Source of the DNA: Anaerolineales bacterium
GTDB lineage: Bacteria > Chloroflexota > Anaerolineae > Anaerolineales > UBA4823
Reading direction: 5' to 3'
Length of the DNA: 45,971 nt
Assembly: GCA_016935755.1 (NCBI GenBank)
Contig: JAFGQI010000111.1
Coordinates: 1 to 45,971, forward strand
Shown here: one piece after another, positions 6,705 through 14,540 of the stretch
Numbering within the stretch: position 1 is the stretch's first letter
How the letters are laid out: every line of letters starts with the position of its first letter
Notes under the pieces: generated by a model
What the model was told of the DNA's origin: nothing
The model's database searches: none
Seen by the model: the letters and a program-made list of their open reading frames with translations, nothing else
Translations under genes and position numbers: made by a program

Positions 6705-7376
6705 ATGTGGATTGAACGCTTGAGACGGATGAACTGGTGGCGCGTGACAGCGCATGTCATCCCCTGGGCGCTGCTGATTTGGCTGGGCCTGGATTATCTC
6801 ACCGGCAACCTGACGGTGAACCCCATCCAGGCCGCTACGCAGCGCAGCGGAAAGTATGCCGTCATTCTGCTGCTGGCCTCGCTGGCCTGCACGCCGCTCA
6901 ATACGCTGTTTGGCTGGCGGGGGGTGAATGGCGCACGGCGAGCTTTGGGGCTGTATGCCTTTCTATTCGCTTTACTTCATTTTACGCTCTTCGCGGGAGT
7001 CGATTTCGGTTTTGATCTGAACCTGCTGAAGCGCGAACTGGTGGAACGGCGCTATATCTGGGTGGGCTTACCAGCTCTGCTGATCCTGACTGCACTGGCA
7101 GCTACGTCGTTCAAGTCCTCGATGAAACGCATGGGGAAGAACTGGAAACGCCTGCACAGGCTGGTGTACCTGGCAGGCGTTCTGGTTGTTGTGCACGTTG
7201 GCTGGGCAAAGAAAGGTGATTTCCTGCGGCTGCAGGGGGATATCGGGCTGCCGCTCCTTTTTGGGAGCCTGCTGCTCTTGTTGCTCTTCCTGCGTTTGCC
7301 CGTCGTGCGAAAAGCGATCAGCGCTGGACGCGGGCGCATCCAACGACGCTCTGTCTCACTGACGCCGCCGGAATAA
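6705..7376 (+). CDS. msrQ: Heme-binding membrane subunit MsrQ (YedZ)
   Basis: The membrane cytochrome that passes electrons from the quinone pool or cytosolic flavins to MsrP. The 223-residue protein has about six hydrophobic segments of the ferric-reductase-like transmembrane domain. Candidate heme ligands are His92 (LLHFTLF), His151 (LHRLVYLAG) and His164 (VVVHVGWAKKG), spaced as in YedZ. The segment QRSGKYAVILLLASLACTPLN is also typical of the family. The start ATG 6705 is 12 nt behind the msrP stop. The last 21 bp overlap the convergent gene at 7356-7862. Confidence 0.92.
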   Translation: MWIERLRRMNWWRVTAHVIPWALLIWLGLDYLTGNLTVNPIQAATQRSGKYAVILLLASLACTPLNTLFGWRGVNGARRALGLYAFLFALLHFTLFAGVDFGFDLNLLKRELVERRYIWVGLPALLILTALAATSFKSSMKRMGKNWKRLHRLVYLAGVLVVVHVGWAKKGDFLRLQGDIGLPLLFGSLLLLLLFLRLPVVRKAISAGRGRIQRRSVSLTPPE

Positions 7377-7862
7377 CCCCTGCAGCAGGACGATCAGTCC
7401 AGCGAAGATCAGCAGCAAGGGCCAGTACTGCCCGATCAGGGCCGAGCCGCCCAGGAAAGATCCAAAGACGGCAAACATCACCAGACTCCACAGGATCATC
7501 CAGGCGCCGGATGCAGCGAGCCCACGATTGCGCTCCATTGCCCCGGCGAGCAGCATGCCGAGGCCGATAAAGGCCGGGATCAGCGCCCAGGAATAGGCCC
7601 AGGTTTCCCATTCGCCAGTGGTATTTTGATAGTACAGCATCCCGCCGATGCCGCCGACGATGCAGGCAGGCACCAGCAGTCCAGGCGTCCAGGTCAGCAG
7701 ACCAAGCACCGCCAGCAGCGCTCCGATGCCGATGATGGGCAGGGGCCAGGTGTCAGCGCCATAGGCAAAGGCTTTGACTGCGGGGGACAATTCAATCGCC
7801 AGGAACCAAGCGCCGATAGCGATTAAAGCCAGGGCTGCGCCGATGTTCGCTCTTGTGCGCAT
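7356..7862 (-). CDS. Polytopic membrane protein of unknown function
   Basis: A 168-residue integral membrane protein with about six hydrophobic helices, arranged in pairs, ending in a positive tail (LFRRRQ). The N-terminal half, MRTRANIGAALALIAIGAWF, and the last pair (YWPLLLIFAGLIVLLQG) resemble LiaF/DUF5668-type membrane modules, but I cannot assign it firmly. The start ATG 7862 has GGAGG 6 nt upstream. The DUF4342 gene lies 21 nt upstream on the same strand, so the two are probably an operon. The 3' end overlaps msrQ by 21 bp. Confidence 0.8.
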   Translation of the reverse strand: MRTRANIGAALALIAIGAWFLAIELSPAVKAFAYGADTWPLPIIGIGALLAVLGLLTWTPGLLVPACIVGGIGGMLYYQNTTGEWETWAYSWALIPAFIGLGMLLAGAMERNRGLAASGAWMILWSLVMFAVFGSFLGGSALIGQYWPLLLIFAGLIVLLQGLFRRRQ

Positions 7863-7883
7863 ATCATACCTCCAGGATTAGTT

Positions 7884-8186
7884 TTAGCCAGGATCAACAG
7901 GCGTGTCAGGTTCTTCGGCTAGCGTTTCCGGAACGCTCTCCACTTTTTCGATTACGATGGTCAATCTCACCGCCAGGGCGGCGATAGCGCCGATGGCAGC
8001 CCAAACGGGCAGCAGGATCGCGCCTACCACGCCAATGGTAAGCGGGATTTCGATCAGCGTCCGGCCTTCCTCGTTCTTCAGGATAATGCGCCGGATGTTG
8101 CCCTCGTGGAGCAATTCCTTGATTTTTGCCACCACAGCATCGCCATTGACCTGAAATTCTTCGGTGTGGACTTTATCTTCGCTCAT
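7884..8186 (-). CDS. DUF4342 domain protein
   Basis: A 100-residue protein with the DUF4342 pattern. An N-terminal soluble part (residues 1-45) contains KIKELLHEGNIRRIILKNEEG, TLIEIPLT follows, and then come one to two hydrophobic segments (GVVGAILLPVWAAIGAIAALAV) and an acidic, Pro-rich tail. The function of the family is unknown. The start ATG 8186 is preferred because AAAGGA sits about 8 nt upstream; ATG 8192 would be too close to it. A TATAAT box is at 8214-8219 on the minus strand. It probably forms an operon with the following membrane protein. Confidence 0.82.
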   Translation of the reverse strand: MSEDKVHTEEFQVNGDAVVAKIKELLHEGNIRRIILKNEEGRTLIEIPLTIGVVGAILLPVWAAIGAIAALAVRLTIVIEKVESVPETLAEEPDTPVDPG

Positions 8187-8213
8187 GATCATATCCTTTC
8201 TGTCGCTTCATCC

Positions 8214-8219
8214 ATTATA
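8214..8219 (-). promoter_or_regulatory. -10 box for the DUF4342 operon
   Basis: TATAAT on the minus strand, 27 nt before the start codon. No convincing -35 hexamer was found 16-18 bp upstream. Confidence 0.5.
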
Positions 8220-8276
8220 CGATTTTTTGGCGGGTTGGTTGCAGTTTTCCTAGGCCGGGCAGGGATTGTTTCGGGT

Positions 8277-8282
8277 TATAAT
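8277..8282 (+). promoter_or_regulatory. -10 box immediately upstream of the radical SAM gene
   Basis: TATAAT ends 9 nt before ATG 8292. There is no Shine-Dalgarno sequence, so the mRNA is probably leaderless or nearly so. Confidence 0.6.
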
Positions 8283-8291
8283 TTTGCTGCC

Positions 8292-9365
8292 ATGATTATC
8301 TTGGATCAGATCTCAGCCGACCTGCCCGCCTTCCGCCAGGCCGTTTTGTCGCGCCAGGCCTACCGGCCGCTGTATGTCAAAATCAAGCTGATCTACGGCT
8401 GCAACCTGCGCTGTGAGATGTGCAACCACTGGCGCGAGCAGCGCGAAGCTCCCCTTCCGGCTGCCCGTCTGTTTGAGCTGCTCGATGAACTGTCTTCCCT
8501 GGGCTGCCAGAAGGTGCATTTCAGCGGGGGCGAGCCTCTGCTGCGCCCGGAGACGCCTGATTTAATCGAGCACGCGGCTGGGCTGGGTATGCGCGTCACC
8601 CTGACCACCAATGGCACCCTGCTGGACAAAGAGATGGCCCGGCGGTTGGTGGAGAATGGGCTGCGCGGGGTCAATGTCTCTATCGACTCGCCCGACCGCA
8701 AGACCCATGACCGCATTCGCGGCCTGGAAGGCGCCTGGAAGAAAGCCTGCCGGGCGGTGCGCCTGTTCCGCCGCTATGAGCATAAAGGCAAGCTCACCAT
8801 CCGCATCAACACCGTAATCAGCCAGCTGAATTTCAGAGGGCTGGAGCGGTTGCCCGAACTGGCCCAGGAGCTTGGCGCAGATGAGATCAACCTGATCCCG
8901 GTGGATGATCACTGCGGAAAGCACCTGGCTTTGAGCCGCCAGCATATCGAAGCGTTCAATGCCTGGCTGGCGCCGTCAATCTCACAGAGAGCGGCAGAGT
9001 TTGGGATTGGCTTAGGTGAAAATCAGGGGTATCCCTTTGGGCATACCCCTCAAGAGGGTAAGCGCGCTCGCCGCGGGGAATACGCGCTGGGCTGGTATGA
9101 AAATCATCCTTGTTTTGCCCCCTGGACTCACAGCCTGGTGGACTATAATGGATTGGTGTATGTGTGCTGCATGACCCGCGAACAGATGGCGCCGATGGGC
9201 GACTTGAAGGAAAGCAAATTCCAGGAAATATGGAACGGTCCAGGTTACCTGGCTGCCCGGGGTCAGATGTTTCCGCCTGAACTGCCCTCCTGCCGCCGCT
9301 GCGACGATTTTTTAGAGCAAAACCGCAGGCTGTTAGAACTGCTGCAGGGACAGGATTCAGGATAA
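8292..9365 (+). CDS. Radical SAM protein with SPASM-like C-terminus
   Basis: A 357-residue radical S-adenosylmethionine enzyme. The 4Fe-4S ligand motif C37-x3-C41-x2-C44 (CNLRCEMC) and the SAM-binding FSGGEP (77-82) are clear. The C-terminal region has further cysteines (CFAPW, YVCCMTREQ, CRRCDDF) and the segment GDLKESKFQEIWNGP, typical of SPASM/Twitch proteins that bind auxiliary clusters and modify peptides or cofactors. The reaction is unknown. The start ATG 8292 follows a TATAAT box by 9 nt without a ribosome-binding site; the open frame upstream to 8106 is antisense shadow. It overlaps the convergent zinc-protein gene by 9 bp. Confidence 0.9.
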   Translation: MIILDQISADLPAFRQAVLSRQAYRPLYVKIKLIYGCNLRCEMCNHWREQREAPLPAARLFELLDELSSLGCQKVHFSGGEPLLRPETPDLIEHAAGLGMRVTLTTNGTLLDKEMARRLVENGLRGVNVSIDSPDRKTHDRIRGLEGAWKKACRAVRLFRRYEHKGKLTIRINTVISQLNFRGLERLPELAQELGADEINLIPVDDHCGKHLALSRQHIEAFNAWLAPSISQRAAEFGIGLGENQGYPFGHTPQEGKRARRGEYALGWYENHPCFAPWTHSLVDYNGLVYVCCMTREQMAPMGDLKESKFQEIWNGPGYLAARGQMFPPELPSCRRCDDFLEQNRRLLELLQGQDSG

Positions 9366-9635
9366 ATCCGAGAACATGTCGCCGTCGTCCAGGTCCATAC
9401 GGCTGGCCGCGCTGAACACGGCAACATCCTCGGGCGTAAACGAACGGGCGGTCAGCGGCAGGGCTACAGGCTGCTCCAGCCCCTGACTGCAAGCCAGGCA
9501 CACCAGGCCCTGCGGGGTGACCTGGATATGTTCTTCGCAGTAGCCGCGCCCGCACTTCGTGCAGCGCCCCAGAGCAGGATTCTCGCAGCGGTGCGGTACC
9601 AGGTAACCGATAATCATTTCACAAGAGTCAGCCAT
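9357..9635 (-). CDS. Small B-box-like zinc-binding protein
   Basis: A 92-residue cytoplasmic protein. Residues 15-50 hold a cysteine/histidine array: Cys17, Cys25-x2-Cys28, Cys33, His36, and Cys46-x2-Cys49. This matches the B-box-type zinc finger pattern found in small bacterial proteins. The C-terminal third is acidic (DLDDGDMFSD) and probably disordered. The function is unknown; a role as adaptor or rubredoxin-like partner is speculation. The start ATG 9635 follows a TACAAT -10 box (9645-9650) by 9 nt, and AGGTGA lies in that short leader. It is divergent from the GT4 gene at 9667 and convergent with the radical SAM gene. Confidence 0.8.
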   Translation of the reverse strand: MADSCEMIIGYLVPHRCENPALGRCTKCGRGYCEEHIQVTPQGLVCLACSQGLEQPVALPLTARSFTPEDVAVFSAASRMDLDDGDMFSDLS

Positions 9636-9643
9636 TTTTCACC

Positions 9644-9650
9644 TATTGTA
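9644..9650. promoter_or_regulatory. Overlapping bidirectional -10 element
   Basis: TATTGT on the plus strand (9644-9649) overlaps TACAAT on the minus strand (9645-9650), offset by one base. The plus direction serves the GT4 gene (ATG 9667), the minus direction the zinc protein (ATG 9635). Confidence 0.55.
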
Positions 9651-9666
9651 TCCAATCAAGACGCTT

Positions 9667-10803
9667 ATGAAAATCGCTTTGCTCACCGAAAAATATCCAC
9701 CAGACATTGGGGGTCTGGGTATATCCGTAGAACGGCTGGCGCTTTTGCTGACCAGGGCGGGCCACCAGGTGGAGGTCATTGCCCAAAACGCCAGCCTGGA
9801 GGCTGGCAGGCAAGCCACCGAGGATCGAGATGGCATCCTGGTGCATCGTCTGGGCGCCTGCCGCAAGCCGGAGGACTCCCTGTCCGATTGGTTTGATTTT
9901 ATCACTCTCCGCCAAAAAACGGCGAATTATCACCTCCTGCATGGCTATTTCCTGACCCAGGCGGGTTTTCTGGCGGCTTACGCCGGGCGATATCTGACCA
10001 TTCCTGCGGTGGTCAGCGCCCGTGGCAACGATCTGGATCGGGCGATTTTTCAACCGGGCAAGGCGGCTCATATTTTCTACGCCTTGAACAAGGCAGGGGC
10101 GGTCACCGCCAACACGCAAGAATTGGTGCGCAAGGCCAAAGCCCTCGCGCCGGGCTGTCCGGTGACCTATATCCCGAATGGGGTGGACGCGAACCAGTTC
10201 CGGCCGCAACCGCGCGATGCCACCCTGGCGCAGCGGCTCGGCCTGGGGGAGACTCCGGTGGTGGGTTTTGCTGGTGAGGCGCGGGCCAAAAAAGGCCTGT
10301 CATCCCTGCTGTTGGCATTCGCAGAGCTGGCCAGGAAGCGACCGCTGACCCTTCTGCTGGTTGGGGGCGCCAGGCATGGCGAGGATGAAGACCTGCTCAA
10401 GGTCTTCGGGAAGCAGAATCCAGAGCTGCCTGTGATCGTTGCGCCAGATGTCCCTTTGTCAGCTATGCCAGCCTATTACAGTTTGATGGATGTGCTGGTG
10501 ATGCCTTCGCGGCATGATGGTTTGCCCAATGCCCTGCTGGAAGCCATGGCTTGCGAGCGGGCTGTCCTGGCAACCACAGTGGGAGGCATCCCGGATGCTG
10601 TGCAGGATGGCTTGAATGGCTGCCTGGTGGAAGCGCAGGAGGTTAAGATGTTGGTGGGTGTATTGGATGAACTGCTCATGGATGAGAGCCTGCGCCAGCG
10701 TCTGGGCCATCAGGCGCGCCTGACCGTCATGAGAGAGTTCACCCTGGAGCAGGAGTTGGGCCTCACCCTGGGCATCTATAAGAAGCTTACTGGAATTTTA
10801 TAA
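9667..10803 (+). CDS. Glycosyltransferase family 4
   Basis: A 378-residue GT-B fold retaining glycosyltransferase. The N-terminal acceptor domain starts MKIALLTEKYPPDIGGLG. The donor domain carries IPNGVD, GFAGEARAKKGL, and the nucleotide-sugar-binding region PSRHDGLPNALLEAMACERA, which has the usual C-terminal Glu but Asp in place of the first Glu of EX7E. Donor and acceptor are unknown; products may be surface polysaccharide or glycolipid. ATG 9667 is preferred over TTG 9646, since the domain starts at the ATG. It is convergent with another GT4 gene (10841-12028). Confidence 0.9.
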   Translation: MKIALLTEKYPPDIGGLGISVERLALLLTRAGHQVEVIAQNASLEAGRQATEDRDGILVHRLGACRKPEDSLSDWFDFITLRQKTANYHLLHGYFLTQAGFLAAYAGRYLTIPAVVSARGNDLDRAIFQPGKAAHIFYALNKAGAVTANTQELVRKAKALAPGCPVTYIPNGVDANQFRPQPRDATLAQRLGLGETPVVGFAGEARAKKGLSSLLLAFAELARKRPLTLLLVGGARHGEDEDLLKVFGKQNPELPVIVAPDVPLSAMPAYYSLMDVLVMPSRHDGLPNALLEAMACERAVLATTVGGIPDAVQDGLNGCLVEAQEVKMLVGVLDELLMDESLRQRLGHQARLTVMREFTLEQELGLTLGIYKKLTGIL

Positions 10804-10840
10804 AACTGCAGACTGATCTGGCAGGACAGCCATCTCCTGG

Positions 10841-12028
10841 CTATCTGTCAGACAGGCGTCGATATACCGAGAGTAATTTTTTCTGGGCCGCATGCCAGGT
10901 GAACTTGCTGTTGGCGCGCTCTGCGGCGCTATCGGCCAGCCGCTTCGCCAGGTCGGGATTTTCGAGCAGGGTCAGGATCTGCTGCGCCAGGTCTTGCGCG
11001 TCGCCGGGGGTGAACAGCAAACCATCCATGTCTTCGCGCACCAGTTCGCGCACCACCGGCAGGTTGGAGGCCACCAGCGGGCGACCAGAAGCCATATATT
11101 CGATCACCTTGATTGGGCAGCATCCCTGGGTGATGTTGCGGTCGTTCAAGCTGAGCGGGGCGACGCACAGGTCTGCCTGGGCGATGACTTCGGGCATCAG
11201 GTGGTGAGGCACGGCTGCGGCTATTTCGACCTGTTCCTCCAGGCCAAGCTTACGGATTTGCTTTGCCAGCGCCTTACGCTGGCGACTGCGACCGTGGCCG
11301 ATGATGCGCAGCCTGGCAGGCAGGCGCGTTAGAATCAGGGGCATGGCGCTGATCAGTACATCCAGCCCCTGCCAGTCAGCCAGGGTGCCAACATACAAGA
11401 TGATGGGTGTATGTCCATCCGCTTTCGGAAGCGGCGTGGCGGCGAAATCTTTGGCGCTGACGCCGTTGGGGATCACCGTGATGCGCCGAGGTGAAGCGCC
11501 CAGGCTGATTAAAAACAGGCGGGTGACTTCGGATGGGCAGATGATGGCGTCGCTCATCAGCAGAGTGGCGATTTCTTGTTCGCGAATCTTAGCCAGCAGC
11601 CCGCTCTCTCGTAGGCCTGGATAGTGATACTTTAACTCCACTGAGGGCAGACCATTCACCTCGAATAGGGTTTTATATCCGAGCTGGACTTTTGCCTGCG
11701 CCAGTTGAAATCCTCCCCAGATGGAACGGTAATGGGCGATATGGTAGCGGCTGAGCTGATCCTGCTGGGCCTGGGTCACGTGCTCCAGCACACCTTGCCC
11801 GAATAAGATGGCCCTTTCCAGGAAATTATCTTCTGTGGGCAGCGCTATACGTGTCACCTGGGCGCCTTCTAATTGTTCTTCTTCTGGCAGCACACCGTTG
11901 CCGGGCGTGAACAGATGAACATCGTAGCCGCTATTGACAAGACCGCGGATAAAGTGCAAAATATGAGTACTGGCGCCTTTTGGACTTGGAACGATATCGA
12001 AGGCCGTGTAGAGAATTTTTGTTGGCAT
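10841..12028 (-). CDS. Glycosyltransferase family 4
   Basis: A 395-residue GT-B glycosyltransferase. The N-terminal domain opens MPTKILYTAFDIVPSPKGAS. VIPNGVSAKDF marks the interdomain region, ILYVGTLADWQGLD the start of the donor domain, and PIKVIEYMASGRPLVAS contains the conserved Glu of the donor site. The substrate is unknown. The start ATG 12028 lies 8 nt after a minus-strand TATAAT box (12037-12042) without a ribosome-binding site, which suggests a leaderless transcript. The gene is divergent from the two-TM protein gene at 12065. Confidence 0.9.
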   Translation of the reverse strand: MPTKILYTAFDIVPSPKGASTHILHFIRGLVNSGYDVHLFTPGNGVLPEEEQLEGAQVTRIALPTEDNFLERAILFGQGVLEHVTQAQQDQLSRYHIAHYRSIWGGFQLAQAKVQLGYKTLFEVNGLPSVELKYHYPGLRESGLLAKIREQEIATLLMSDAIICPSEVTRLFLISLGASPRRITVIPNGVSAKDFAATPLPKADGHTPIILYVGTLADWQGLDVLISAMPLILTRLPARLRIIGHGRSRQRKALAKQIRKLGLEEQVEIAAAVPHHLMPEVIAQADLCVAPLSLNDRNITQGCCPIKVIEYMASGRPLVASNLPVVRELVREDMDGLLFTPGDAQDLAQQILTLLENPDLAKRLADSAAERANSKFTWHAAQKKLLSVYRRLSDR

Positions 12029-12035
12029 TAGGTTC

Positions 12036-12042
12036 TATTATA
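12036..12042. promoter_or_regulatory. Overlapping bidirectional -10 element
   Basis: Plus-strand TATTAT (12036-12041) overlaps minus-strand TATAAT (12037-12042), offset by one base. The plus direction leads to the gene at 12065 with GGAGG (12056-12060). The minus direction gives a near-leaderless GT4 mRNA. Confidence 0.6.
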
Positions 12043-12064
12043 CGACTGGTTCTGTGGAGGCAGG

Positions 12065-12904
12065 ATGGCAGATTACGGCCCCCCTATATATCTGACGATG
12101 AACGATAAACCGCGTGCTATTTTGAGCGGTATGGATGAACTGCCTGCCAAGCGCCAAAACCTTCTGGAGTTATCCAGGCGCCGTAAGTGGTTCCCTTTAG
12201 TTCTGTTCCTGGCCGGCTTCGGGTTCCCCTTGTTGGACTTACTCGTCATGGTGCTGGGTTACCGCATGTGTGTCTTCAGCCTGGTCACGCCGGTGTGTTG
12301 GATTGCTGCCCTGGTCATGTGGATTGCCTTACGACGCAACCGGATGCCAGTGATTCCGCCGCTCTACCAGACGGTGCGCGAGATTCTGTATACATTGCGT
12401 GATGACGTTGACCCCAAACGCACTTATTTCGGGCACCTGGACCTGAGTGGCACCCGGCTGCCCACCAAAGTCGCAAGGGAGACATCCAATGCACTGGGGC
12501 AGGTGACTCAACAGTTCCGCGATGAATGGTTCAGTTTAAAGACCAAACTTTATGATGGCAATGCCTTGCGTTTGTCCGCCGTGCAGCGCGATAAAGTTCG
12601 CAAAGGGTACTGGAAGCGCAGCGCCATCAGTGGAAAAATGAAGTGGAAAGCAGAGAAATTCAAAGGCAGCTTGCAGGAACTGAAGGTAAGGATTTCGGTC
12701 AATCCGGAAGCCTACGAAATTGCTGACACTCAGACACTGCCAGTAGGTATGACTGTTGGCGCTTACACCATCCAGCAGATCAGCGCCAATGGTGGGATCA
12801 TTGATCTTGTCGCGGGCAGCTACACCCCACATATTGAGGCTGTTGATGTGCTGAGCGTTCTCAAAGCGGCTTATGGTTTATTGAAACGAAAGGCGACCTT
12901 ATGA
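12065..12904 (+). CDS. Two-TM membrane protein of unknown function, partner of propeller protein
   Basis: A 279-residue protein I do not recognise. Residues 1-42 are hydrophilic with an Arg-rich end (SRRRK). Two hydrophobic helices follow at about 43-65 and 68-89. The remaining 190 residues are soluble and probably cytoplasmic, since both the Arg-rich segment and the post-helix RRNR are positive. This domain has a helical first half (KVARETSNALGQVTQQFRDEWF) and a beta-rich second half. The start ATG 12065 has GGAGG 4 nt upstream. Its TGA overlaps the ATG of the next gene (12901) as ATGA, so the two proteins are translationally coupled and probably form a complex. Confidence 0.75.
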   Translation: MADYGPPIYLTMNDKPRAILSGMDELPAKRQNLLELSRRRKWFPLVLFLAGFGFPLLDLLVMVLGYRMCVFSLVTPVCWIAALVMWIALRRNRMPVIPPLYQTVREILYTLRDDVDPKRTYFGHLDLSGTRLPTKVARETSNALGQVTQQFRDEWFSLKTKLYDGNALRLSAVQRDKVRKGYWKRSAISGKMKWKAEKFKGSLQELKVRISVNPEAYEIADTQTLPVGMTVGAYTIQQISANGGIIDLVAGSYTPHIEAVDVLSVLKAAYGLLKRKATL

Positions 12905-14469
12905 ACACACGCACTGGAACGACAATACTCTTCGCAGTCCTGATGATTATCCTGGTCATGGGAGTAGCCGCCCTGATGAGTTTTACCGGCTGGGTTGGGT
13001 CAACGAAATTCAGCGCCCAGGAGGTCTGGCAGAAACCCTACCTGATGGCTTTGAGCATGAAGATCATCGATGTCACCGGGGATGGGCAGGATGACTTGTT
13101 CATCCAGAACGATACTAACCTGTCCATCCTGGATGGAAGTGGCAATCTTCTCCTGGAGAAAAGTTACCCGGCCCCCCTGGTGACAACGATGGGAGATGTG
13201 AATGGTGATAGTCGCGAAGATGTGGTTGCTTTATATCGTGCAGGCTCCGGTGCCAATGTGGCTATGATCAGCAAAGGCGAGGAAATCCTGCAGGCGGAAA
13301 TTGTGCAGTTCAATGATCCAGCGCGCACCGCCATCATTCGTTATGCTGACGGCGCGCAGGTGATCCTGGGAGATCAGGGCGGCATTCTGGTGGCGATTGA
13401 TCTTGCCGGCAGCGAAGTCTGGTACAGCACACAGATAGCGAGTTCTGCTGTGCGCGGCTTGGATGATATCCTGATTGGCAACCAGATGATGTTGGCGGTT
13501 GCCAACGAGGGCGGCAGCGTGGCGGCTATGGACAGCCAGGGTCAGACTTTGTGGAGCTACAACCTGCCGGGTGGGCTGCGCCGCTTGCGAGCCTATGACC
13601 TGGATGGCGATGGCAACAGCGAAGTGCTTCTGGGTGGGGAGAATGGCGGCTTTATCATCCTGAATGCAGTGGATGGGGCTGAATTGTTTGCGACGAAGCT
13701 GGGCCAACCGATTTCGGAGATCCGCGAGGCAGAGGTGGACGGAGACCCCAGCTCACGTGAGGTGGTCCTTGGCGGCAAGGATGGCGGTGTCTGGGCTTAC
13801 CAGATGGATGGCAAGCGCCTGTGGTCTGCTTCTCTGTCCGATAAAGTCACCGAGATTGCCAGTGTGGACCTGGATGAGGATGGGGCTGAAGAAGTAATTA
13901 TCGGTGATGACTCTGGTAAGGTGACCCTCTTCACCGGTCCATCTGGCGATCGCCACTCCCTGGGGAGCTACTCTTCTGGCATAGCTCGCATTGATGTGGG
14001 CCGGCTGACGGCCGGGCGTCAGATCGCCATTGCGGACGGCAGCAACTTGCACTTACAGTCACTGGAGTTCAGTTCATTGCCGCCGCTGAAATTCACCCCT
14101 CTGCTGGGCGGTCTGTTGGTATCTGTGGTGATCGCCCTGGCGGCCTGGTTTATCGCCACCAACCCACCCAAGCCAGCCTTGAAAGTGTCCCTGGAAGACC
14201 AGAGCGCCGAGAGCCTGCAGTCGCAGCGCAGGATGCTCAAGGAGAGCATTGCCGATGTCGAGCGGCTGCGCCAGGCTGGGGAGATGACCTCCAACGCTTA
14301 CCTGGCTCGTCTGAAGGATCTGCGCGGTCAGTTGGCAGATAACGAGGCAGCCATGAAGAAGGCTGGTCTGCCATACACCCCCGAGACCTTTCAATGCCCT
14401 AACTGCGGCGGCACCCTGGAACTAGGAATGGATCGCTGCGAATACTGCGGGCAGGTCGTGATCTCATAG
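12901..14469 (+). CDS. Membrane protein with extracytoplasmic beta-propeller and cytoplasmic zinc ribbon
   Basis: A 522-residue bitopic protein with an uncommon architecture. An N-terminal helix (about 8-30) is followed by a propeller-like region (about 40-395). That region has repeated Ca-binding-type motifs (DVTGDGQDD, DVNGDSRED, DLDGDGNSE, DLDEDGAEE) of FG-GAP/VCBS type and PQQ-like strands such as LWSYNLPGG and RLWSASLSD. A second helix is at about 399-420, then a coiled coil (about 435-485), then a zinc ribbon with Cys499-x2-Cys502 and Cys513-x2-Cys516. The topology puts the propeller outside and the zinc ribbon inside, as in a sensor or anchoring protein. It is coupled to the upstream gene by ATGA overlap. 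The ligand and partner are unknown. Confidence 0.8.
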   Translation: MNTRTGTTILFAVLMIILVMGVAALMSFTGWVGSTKFSAQEVWQKPYLMALSMKIIDVTGDGQDDLFIQNDTNLSILDGSGNLLLEKSYPAPLVTTMGDVNGDSREDVVALYRAGSGANVAMISKGEEILQAEIVQFNDPARTAIIRYADGAQVILGDQGGILVAIDLAGSEVWYSTQIASSAVRGLDDILIGNQMMLAVANEGGSVAAMDSQGQTLWSYNLPGGLRRLRAYDLDGDGNSEVLLGGENGGFIILNAVDGAELFATKLGQPISEIREAEVDGDPSSREVVLGGKDGGVWAYQMDGKRLWSASLSDKVTEIASVDLDEDGAEEVIIGDDSGKVTLFTGPSGDRHSLGSYSSGIARIDVGRLTAGRQIAIADGSNLHLQSLEFSSLPPLKFTPLLGGLLVSVVIALAAWFIATNPPKPALKVSLEDQSAESLQSQRRMLKESIADVERLRQAGEMTSNAYLARLKDLRGQLADNEAAMKKAGLPYTPETFQCPNCGGTLELGMDRCEYCGQVVIS

Positions 14470-14540
14470 CCGCAGCGAAGGGGGAGGTTGGGGATTATCT
14501 ATATCGAACCGGGAGATGTGCCCATTCCCGGCGGGCGGGC

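Noticed and set aside
9025-9050. Inverted repeat AGGGGTAT...ATACCCCT inside the radical SAM gene, considered as a repeat insertion
   Set aside because: The encoded segment (GYPFGHTPQE) looks like normal family sequence and the frame is kept, so the palindrome is probably chance.
8956-9555. 199-aa minus-strand frame
   Set aside because: Antisense to the radical SAM C-terminus and in another frame of the zinc-protein gene.
10801-10860. Possible bidirectional terminator between the convergent GT4 genes
   Set aside because: Only a 5-bp stem with bulges (AGCCA/TGGCT) and no U-run on either strand.
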